Shown here: positions 1 to 4,250 of the stretch, one piece after another | Layout of the letters: every line of letters starts with the position of its first letter | How positions within the stretch are numbered: the first letter of the stretch is position 1 | Source of the DNA: G963674685 sp964591275 | GTDB taxonomy: Bacteria; Lernaellota; Lernaellaia; JACKCT01 | Direction: 5' to 3' | Length of the DNA: 8,304 nucleotides | NCBI GenBank assembly: GCA_964591275.1 | Contig: CAZQAE010000131.1 | Location: forward strand, 1-8,304 | Position numbers and translations under genes: made by a program | The notes under the pieces: model-generated | Told to the model about the DNA's origin: nothing | Database searches by the model: none | What the model saw: only the letters and a program-made list of their open reading frames with translations

Positions 1-266
1 AGTGTCCTGGAGCCGACGGGCTTACGTTAACCCCACGGGTGCGTGGATGTATCGAGAAAGGCAGTCATGTAGGTGAAAGCCGATGTGATTGCCCTTTTTT
101 TTCTACTACCCTAAGAGCGACGAAGACGGAGCACTATCCCCTTCTCGTGCACGCACCCGAAACGGAGGGCGTTCACGCCGGTTTCGACCCGTTCTCGAAG
201 CCCCGGGCTCTGCTCTGTTCGACGCAACTCCCGTAAATGCGGTCAGGTACGAGTTCGAGCGCCAGA
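1..266. other. Non-coding left edge
   Basis: No convincing coding frame is seen; the short open frames here have no ribosome site and no recognisable product. The stretch contains a rho-independent terminator at 60-102 and otherwise only short inverted repeats, such as AGCC-GACG-GGCT near position 12. The 155-aa minus-strand gene ends at 267, so 103-266 is its downstream flank. Confidence 0.5.
60..102 (+). terminator. Rho-independent terminator, plus strand
   Basis: GGCAGTCA (60-67) pairs with TGATTGCC (86-93), giving an 8-bp stem with one G-U pair. Inner pairing GGT-GAAA-GCC can cap it. The stem is followed by C and eight T residues (95-102). It would end a plus-strand transcript coming from left of the window. 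On the minus strand there is no T-run, so it is not a terminator for the 155-aa gene. Confidence 0.72.
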
Positions 267-734
267 TCAGATAACCGGTCCTCGGCTCGCCATCACAGCC
301 TCAACGAAACTATTCGGCGGCAGGAAGAACCCGGCGGGACGGCATCCAGGCCGTAGGCGAGAAATTGCCTCGACGAGACCATCACGGTTGACGTTGTCGG
401 CGAGTACCACTGTCTCCACATGTCGTGCCAGGCGGGAGGCCCACACCTCATCGAGCCTCGGCACCAGCGCGACGACCTCCTCAAATCGCTCGCACCCTTC
501 CTCACACTCAAACTGGACACGCAGGTGGGTGTAGCCGAATTGCATAGAGAGGATGATCTGGCGCACCCGCGCCCAGGTGCCAGGTATTTTTGCAACCGCC
601 ACGACTCCGCAGGTTGTCGCGCCGGTCTTCTTTACGCGCTCGACGGCGAGCATGATGGATAGGTTGGATTGTGTGATTTCGTCGCCACGCCGCCGAGCGG
701 CGCAGATGTCCATAAAGGTGATTTTGTTTTCCAT
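267..734 (-). CDS. Hypothetical protein, 155 aa
   Basis: I do not recognise this protein. It is a mixed alpha/beta-looking soluble sequence with no signal peptide or membrane segment. Acidic and basic residues alternate through the middle (FECEEGCERFEE around residues 75-86), and it has an Arg-rich patch near residues 14-16. The ATG at 734 is supported by AGAGG six bases upstream. It is the last gene of a minus-strand series: the XerC-like integrase gene ends 62 bp upstream, and the gap holds a dif-like inverted repeat (759-780). Position after an integrase suggests an accessory mobility or regulatory protein, but that is inference from context only. Codon use looks like that of its neighbours. 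Confidence 0.65.
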   Translation of the reverse strand: MENKITFMDICAARRRGDEITQSNLSIMLAVERVKKTGATTCGVVAVAKIPGTWARVRQIILSMQFGYTHLRVQFECEEGCERFEEVVALVPRLDEVWASRLARHVETVVLADNVNRDGLVEAISRLRPGCRPAGFFLPPNSFVEAVMASRGPVI

Positions 735-754
735 GTTTTGCCTCTATTCGTTTT

Positions 755-783
755 CTAACGTGATAAGCGGCTTTATCACGATA
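755..783. promoter_or_regulatory. dif-like inverted repeat, possible recombination core
   Basis: CGTGATAA (759-766) and TTATCACG (773-780) are perfect inverted arms around a 6-bp centre (GCGGCT). Arms ending in ATAA and starting with TTAT around a 6-bp spacer match the geometry of Xer dif-type cores. The site begins 17 bp past the stop codon of the tyrosine recombinase gene. An operator for the downstream 155-aa gene is the main alternative. It is not a terminator, because no T-run follows on either strand. Confidence 0.45.
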
Positions 784-796
784 GAAGTGGACTCTC

Positions 797-1756
797 TTAA
801 TAACTAACGTATTGAGCGGCGTTGTCGTCGAGATTTTGTCTTTCGGTATCGTACATGCAGGTCGTTTTCGGGTCAGCGTGGCCGGAATAGTAGCTGACTC
901 GCCTCAAGCTCGCGCCGCCGTCCAAACTCGCGGTGATCGCCGCCCGTCGGAGGCTGTGGGTTGTGACGTGCCGGTTGATCTCAGCGCGTTTGGCTGCCCG
1001 TATCACAAGATTTCGCACAGCGTCCGCCCCGAGCGGCTTAGTCAGGTTTTTCGTTCGGTTGTTACAAATCGGCCGGAAAAGAGGGCCGTCTTCTTCGAGT
1101 TCTCGCCCATCGGCAACCAGATAATCTTCCACGGCGGTTTTCACCTGTGGTTTGACGGTGTGTCGCCGTACCTTGCTGCCCTTGCCCAAGATCACCAACA
1201 CAGTGAATCCCCGCTCGTGGCCGAAGCTGGAGGCTGAAAGCGCTGTCAATTCAGCGCGCCGGAGCCCGTGGTAGGCCAGCAATATCAAAATGGCAAAATC
1301 GCGTTTGCCCAGCAGGCTGTCGCGCGGCGTGGCGTCTAACATCCGGCGCACCTCGGCTCGGCTGATCGAAGGCGTGCCAGACTCGTTTGGCGTCGCCGGT
1401 GGCTCAACCAAACGTGGATGCGCGGGATTCCGTTCGAGCCAACCTCGTTGCCTGCAATACTCATAGAAGCTTCGGACAGAGCTCAGCTTCCGCGCAATAG
1501 TGGCGGCTGACAAATTACGCTCTTCCAAACGTGTGCGAAATCGCAATACGTCTTCGACTTGAACGGACAGCAGGCCATTGGCATCAATGATGCCAAGCAT
1601 TGCGACCAGGTCACGCAGATCGCAGTTATAGCTACGCCGAGTTGCCGCCGACCGCCTAGCACGGACGAAAGGGGCAATCAGGTCGTCGCGGTCTGGAGGT
1701 TTCGGAGGAAACGTAGGGGGCGTGAGAGTCAGGGAGAGTTGATCGTTGTTTTTCAT
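797..1756 (-). CDS. XerC/D-like tyrosine recombinase (integrase)
   Basis: Site-specific DNA recombinase acting through a 3'-phosphotyrosine intermediate. Residues about 22-115 resemble the SAM-like N-terminal core-binding domain (Phage_int_SAM): LIAPFVRARRSAATRRSYNCDLRDL, then the SAATIARKLSSVRSFYEY helix. The catalytic domain runs from about 130 to 315. All active-site residues are visible: Arg166 (GLRRAEL), Lys192 (GKGSK), His267 and Arg270 (HSLR), His293 (SGHAD) and nucleophile Tyr302 (MYDTE). Its 319-aa length fits XerC/XerD and integron-size enzymes, with no arm-type DNA-binding domain. I see no insertion like that of integron integrases. The ATG at 1756 has only a weak GGACGG upstream and overlaps the stop of a possible 27-aa leader ORF. 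It follows the 415-aa orphan gene by about 100 bp, probably in one transcript. A dif-like palindrome sits just downstream. Confidence 0.93.
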   Translation of the reverse strand: MKNNDQLSLTLTPPTFPPKPPDRDDLIAPFVRARRSAATRRSYNCDLRDLVAMLGIIDANGLLSVQVEDVLRFRTRLEERNLSAATIARKLSSVRSFYEYCRQRGWLERNPAHPRLVEPPATPNESGTPSISRAEVRRMLDATPRDSLLGKRDFAILILLAYHGLRRAELTALSASSFGHERGFTVLVILGKGSKVRRHTVKPQVKTAVEDYLVADGRELEEDGPLFRPICNNRTKNLTKPLGADAVRNLVIRAAKRAEINRHVTTHSLRRAAITASLDGGASLRRVSYYSGHADPKTTCMYDTERQNLDDNAAQYVSY

Positions 1757-1836
1757 AATTGCCGTCCATCTGGGTTTCCCACCTTACCGATCACGGCAGG
1801 TTGGGCGCACGTCGTCGGGCCAGACCCTCGGTGCAT
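1753..1836 (-). CDS. Possible 27-aa leader ORF coupled to the integrase
   Basis: An ATG at 1836 opens 27 codons whose TGA stop overlaps the integrase ATG in an ATGA arrangement, typical of translational coupling. It fills most of the 100-bp gap between the 415-aa gene and the integrase, and the integrase itself has a weak ribosome site. However, this small ORF also lacks a clear Shine-Dalgarno sequence and its peptide (starting MHRGSGPTTC) is not recognised. It may be chance. Confidence 0.2.
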   Translation of the reverse strand: MHRGSGPTTCAQPAVIGKVGNPDGRQL

Positions 1837-1856
1837 CTTTACGGCGTTTTGCTTTC

Positions 1857-3104
1857 CTAAACTTCGCTACGCTTCAAAAAATTTTCTGCTTCCGGGAACC
1901 CTCTCACCAAACTATGCGGGAAGGTTGCACCACAAGTTTGACAGACAAGATACTTCCCCTTCAGGGTCAAGCTCCCGCCGCAGGCATCGCCGTTGACGGT
2001 CGCCCTACAGTATAGGGGTCGCCAGGTGCACTCGTCGGCGCAGATGTTTTCCCCGCCGATCCGGAACAGCTTAGTGTAGTTGGCTATCCGGCGCAGCTCA
2101 CCGGGCTCCTTGGGCTTTGGGTCGTCCCAATCGAGAAGATGCACCATCGCCTTCGGTCGGCCGCGCACCTCTCGTACGATGCTGTAATAGCCTAGATCGC
2201 CCGGACCCGTCGATTGACGGAGCACCTCCAACACGAAGAACCCCCGGATTTTCTCGCAGTGAAAAACACCGACCCGCCCGTCGAGGTGTGATTTGGCGAG
2301 CTTCTTGGTCCGCTCGATCAGGACGGGCTTCCCCTTGTACGGGGAGTTGCGGCGAACCAGGGGCAGAATCGGGTCGGTGACAAGACGAGAAGGATTTACC
2401 TTCGATCCGTTCGGTTGGTTGATCGCTTCGTTAGAACAGCCTTCGTGATTCGTGTCCGAGAAACTACCATTTACAGACGTTTGTTGATCCTCCGTCCGTT
2501 GGCCTTTATCGGCACCGGGAGCAAAAGGGGACTCTACAACACCCTCATTAACCTCCCATCCACCGTGGTCATCGTGCGCCACCCAACGATAAGTGGATAA
2601 CTTCTGAGGTTCGCCTGATTTTCTTAAAGCCTCAAGGCGTTCAGGCAAGAATTTGAGATCGCTCATTGTTAGCCCCGCACCTTGGGCGATTTCTCGGTCG
2701 CTTACCGATAGCTTCGTGATCGGGATCAGGTAGTGATTAAGAAAGCTCCGAGTAATAGGTCGTTCAGGGAAAATTTTCTGGAAGGCTTCCCTGGCAATAT
2801 GAAATGCCTCTATGTCTCGGTCAGGTACGGACCTTCGGCGAGGGTCGGGTCGATCTCTAAATCCAGGTACTCCCGGTAACGTACCAATACGTTTTCTAAT
2901 TCGCAGCCTGTCTTCAACGCCAAATACTTTGTGAACTCTCTCCACTGGGGTTTTGCCATCTGGACGGATTCCAGCTTCGCGGAGCACTGTATCAATAAAA
3001 TCAACCACGGCTAAAGCCTTGGCGACCGGATTGTACGGCACCCTGAAGGAAAACTTGCGCGCCTTCCACAGAAGTGTTGCTTTGTCGGATACTAAATGTT
3101 GCAT
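1857..3104 (-). CDS. Orphan DNA-binding-like protein with C-terminal Cys cluster, 415 aa
   Basis: I do not recognise the family. Three parts can be seen. Residues 1-165 are basic and helical, including a possible helix-turn-helix (SVSDREIAQGAGLTMSDLKF, 133-152). Residues about 185-245 are polar and low in hydrophobics, probably a flexible linker. Residues 250-415 form a second domain ending in cysteines at 355, 359, 366, 375, 388 and 391; the CxxC at 388-391 plus an upstream pair looks like a zinc ribbon. No signal peptide or membrane segment is seen. The start at 3104 is well supported by AGGAGG seven bases upstream. It heads the group that continues with the integrase and the 155-aa protein, so a replication, excision or regulatory role in a mobile element is plausible but unproven. 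Expression is probably controlled through its long structured leader (3105-3451) and the palindrome at 3125-3140. Confidence 0.8.
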   Translation of the reverse strand: MQHLVSDKATLLWKARKFSFRVPYNPVAKALAVVDFIDTVLREAGIRPDGKTPVERVHKVFGVEDRLRIRKRIGTLPGVPGFRDRPDPRRRSVPDRDIEAFHIAREAFQKIFPERPITRSFLNHYLIPITKLSVSDREIAQGAGLTMSDLKFLPERLEALRKSGEPQKLSTYRWVAHDDHGGWEVNEGVVESPFAPGADKGQRTEDQQTSVNGSFSDTNHEGCSNEAINQPNGSKVNPSRLVTDPILPLVRRNSPYKGKPVLIERTKKLAKSHLDGRVGVFHCEKIRGFFVLEVLRQSTGPGDLGYYSIVREVRGRPKAMVHLLDWDDPKPKEPGELRRIANYTKLFRIGGENICADECTWRPLYCRATVNGDACGGSLTLKGKYLVCQTCGATFPHSLVRGFPEAENFLKRSEV

Positions 3105-3124
3105 GGTCTCGCCTCCTTCATCAT

Positions 3125-3145
3125 GGGTTCAATTGAACCCGGGTT
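3125..3145. promoter_or_regulatory. Overlapping perfect palindromes before the ribosome site
   Basis: GGGTTCAATTGAACCC (3125-3140) is a perfect 16-bp palindrome. It overlaps a second one, AACCCGGGTT (3136-3145), so the half-site GGGTT/AACCC occurs three times. The block lies about 6 bp upstream of the AAGGAGG of the 415-aa gene. As DNA it could be a dimeric operator. As RNA the two hairpins exclude each other and could mask or expose the ribosome site. Confidence 0.5.
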
Positions 3146-3194
3146 AATGCCCTTGTTGTGAAGAAGGCTATCTCTGGAAGAGTATCTCGCTTTC

Positions 3195-3302
3195 TCCATC
3201 GTTCCGGTTTTTACCGGACGGCTTTACCACCTTCTGGCCGGGTAGCCAGGGCTGGTGTCGGGTCATAGCGGGCCGTGTCCCTTCCCGAACGCTCCCGATG
3301 AA
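3195..3302 (-). ncRNA. Leader domain A: four-helix fold
   Basis: P1 is UUCAUCG (3302-3296) with CGAUGGA (3201-3195), one U-G pair. P2 is UCGGG (3288-3284) with CCCGA (3262-3258), enclosing GGG-loop-CCC (3281-3270). The bulged strand carries UGA opposite GA, like a kink-turn. P3 is CACC (3257-3254) with GGUG (3231-3228), around CUGGC/GCCAG. P4 is CCGGU-AAAA-ACCGG (3217-3204). The order P1-P2(kink)-P3-P4, with GGGAC...GGCCCG...UGA...CC...CACC...GGUG, recalls the SAM-I riboswitch clan, but its conserved joining sequences do not match well. Confidence 0.45.
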
Positions 3303-3329
3303 TTTTCAAAGAGCCAACCGGTCATCCGG

Positions 3330-3420
3330 TCCATCATTCACAGTTGGCCCACCTTGCCGCCCACTGGCGGTAGGTTGGTGTCGGGTCCTCGGGCTGTGCC
3401 CCTCGCCGACTCCTCATGGA
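3330..3420 (-). ncRNA. Leader domain B: related, smaller fold
   Basis: P1 is UCCAU (3420-3416) with AUGGA (3334-3330). P2 is GUCGG (3410-3406) with CCGAC (3384-3380), enclosing GGGC-ACA-GCCC (3401-3391). The internal loop has GA opposite GA beside a GAG bulge, again kink-turn-like. P3 is CACC (3380-3377) with GGUG (3353-3350), around CCGCC/GGCGG (3370-3357). No clear P4 is seen. The shared core and helix order with domain A argue for duplication or a tandem aptamer. Confidence 0.42.
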
Positions 3421-3426
3421 TTTTTT

Positions 3427-3447
3427 GGCTGACCAATCAGCCCTTTT
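3427..3447 (+). terminator. Plus-strand hairpin with T-run
   Basis: GGCTGA-CCAA-TCAGCC (3427-3442) is a perfect 6-bp stem followed by CTTTTTCTACTTTTT on the plus strand, a plausible rho-independent terminator. No plus-strand gene precedes it, so its substrate would be an antisense RNA to the 415-aa leader or read-through from the left. On the minus strand the same hairpin forms the very 5' end of the leader and has A residues, not U, after it. Confidence 0.5.
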
Positions 3448-3457
3448 TCTACTTTTT

Positions 3458-3486
3458 AATATAGCAATTCTTGTAGAGTTTGTCAA
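3458..3486 (-). promoter_or_regulatory. Strong sigma70-type promoter for the 415-aa gene leader
   Basis: On the minus strand, TTGACA (3486-3481) is followed after exactly 17 bp by TATATT (3463-3458), close to the vegetative consensus. Transcription would start around 3451, at the first structured element of the leader. It diverges from the 149-aa plus-strand gene starting at 3530. Confidence 0.75.
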
Positions 3487-3529
3487 GAGTTTACTGAACA
3501 AAAATGACCTGAATTGACACAATAAGATC

Positions 3530-3979
3530 ATGAAAACACTGGTTATTTCTCCTATTCGGCCCCTGGTGGAGATTCGCCCTCTGAAGGTCCTTTCACCCCA
3601 CCACCGCGCCCGCCTGGTACGGGTAGGCACGTGGGTCCAGAAGAGCTACGCCGACAAAACCGAATTGGTCGGCTTGGCCCTCGTCGGCACTTTCGACCGC
3701 TGGGCCTTTGGCGTGCGAGAGGTACACCACCTGGATGCCGACGGGCCGCCCTACAGGTATTGCGGCATGATCCCCGCCAGCGAACAAAACCTGGAGGTCT
3801 ACGTGGAGAGCGCCGCGCCGGTAGAAATCGGCGAACGGATCGTGGCTTTCATGAAGGAGATGGATCGCGAAGGACGGCCCGTTGTGCTGAAGATGGACGA
3901 CGACGGTGTACGGGCCTTGGAGATCGCCGTGATGTGGCGTTGGCGACTCTGGCGGTGGCTACGACGGGGGATCGTTTGA
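3530..3979 (+). CDS. Hypothetical protein with Trp/Arg-rich tail, 149 aa
   Basis: I do not recognise this protein. The third-position pattern is consistent with a real gene. Residues 1-130 look like a soluble alpha/beta domain (VRVGTWVQKSYADKTELVGLALVGTFDRW around 30-58; an acidic KMDDDG at 121-126). The C-terminus, residues 135-149, is strikingly rich in Trp and Arg (MWRWRLWRWLRRGIV). Such a tail could bind membranes or nucleic acid, but no function is shown. The ATG at 3530 has no good Shine-Dalgarno sequence, so the start is uncertain. It is the only plus-strand gene here, divergent from the 415-aa gene and convergent with the caspase-FGE gene. Confidence 0.65.
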   Translation: MKTLVISPIRPLVEIRPLKVLSPHHRARLVRVGTWVQKSYADKTELVGLALVGTFDRWAFGVREVHHLDADGPPYRYCGMIPASEQNLEVYVESAAPVEIGERIVAFMKEMDREGRPVVLKMDDDGVRALEIAVMWRWRLWRWLRRGIV

Positions 3980-4164
3980 AAGCGTGCCGGTGTGGCAAAA
4001 ACTACCCCGGGGGGCCTTTCATCGCGCAGACCCGCGCCCTCGTGTGCGCTCCGCCAGAAATTCTTCCACAGAAAAATAGCGCTCTACGCGCGGGCGCACG
4101 TTTGAAGCATTTCTATAATTCGTATGCACGGCGGCGTGCTACAAGCCAGTCAATTTTGCCGCAA

Positions 4165-4207
4165 GCAGGGCTTTGCCCTGCACCCACCAGAGGGGTATCC
4201 CCTCTGG
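4165..4207. repeat. Two adjacent perfect GC-rich hairpins
   Basis: GCAGGGC-TTT-GCCCTGC (4165-4181) and CCAGAGGGG-TAT-CCCCTCTGG (4187-4207) are perfect stems of 7 and 9 bp with 3-nt loops, five bases apart. They lie between two convergent genes, within 45 bp of the caspase-FGE stop. They resemble REP-type intergenic palindromes and may act as a bidirectional transcript 3' end. Neither has a T-run, so simple rho-independent termination is not indicated. Confidence 0.6.
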
Positions 4208-4250
4208 ACTCCCCAAAAAGGGTAAAAGAGCAAAAGAGCTCAAGGGTAAA

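Larger units (their letters stand above)
3105..3451 (-). ncRNA. Long structured 5' leader with two related domains
   Basis: From the promoter at 3458-3486, transcription should start near 3451, leaving about 345 nt before the ATG at 3104. The RNA begins with hairpin GGCUGA-UUGG-UCAGCC. Two folded domains follow: B (3330-3420), then A (3195-3302). Both contain the core GACCCGACACCA, then a hairpin, then AAGGUGG; the 12-bp TGGTGTCGGGTC is identical at 3253-3264 and 3376-3387. The leader ends with the GGGUUC-AAUU-GAACCC palindrome and the ribosome site. Wobble pairs fit the minus-strand RNA and would be A-C mismatches on the plus strand. Riboswitch, attenuator or antisense-target roles are all possible. 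The family is unknown. Confidence 0.6.

Noticed and set aside
60..93. 34-nt hairpin with a GAAA loop, similar in size to group II intron domain V
   Set aside because: It lacks the AGC catalytic triad and the two-base bulge, and no intron protein is present. The following T-run makes it a terminator.
3105..3451. Firm call of the leader as a SAM-I, ydaO (c-di-AMP) or cobalamin riboswitch
   Set aside because: Only short strings match each family and the conserved joining sequences differ. No matching metabolic gene follows. Left as unknown structured RNA.
3255..3464. 69-codon plus-strand frame in the leader region
   Set aside because: GTG start without a ribosome site; it crosses the structured domains and the terminator hairpin, so it is not credible as a gene.
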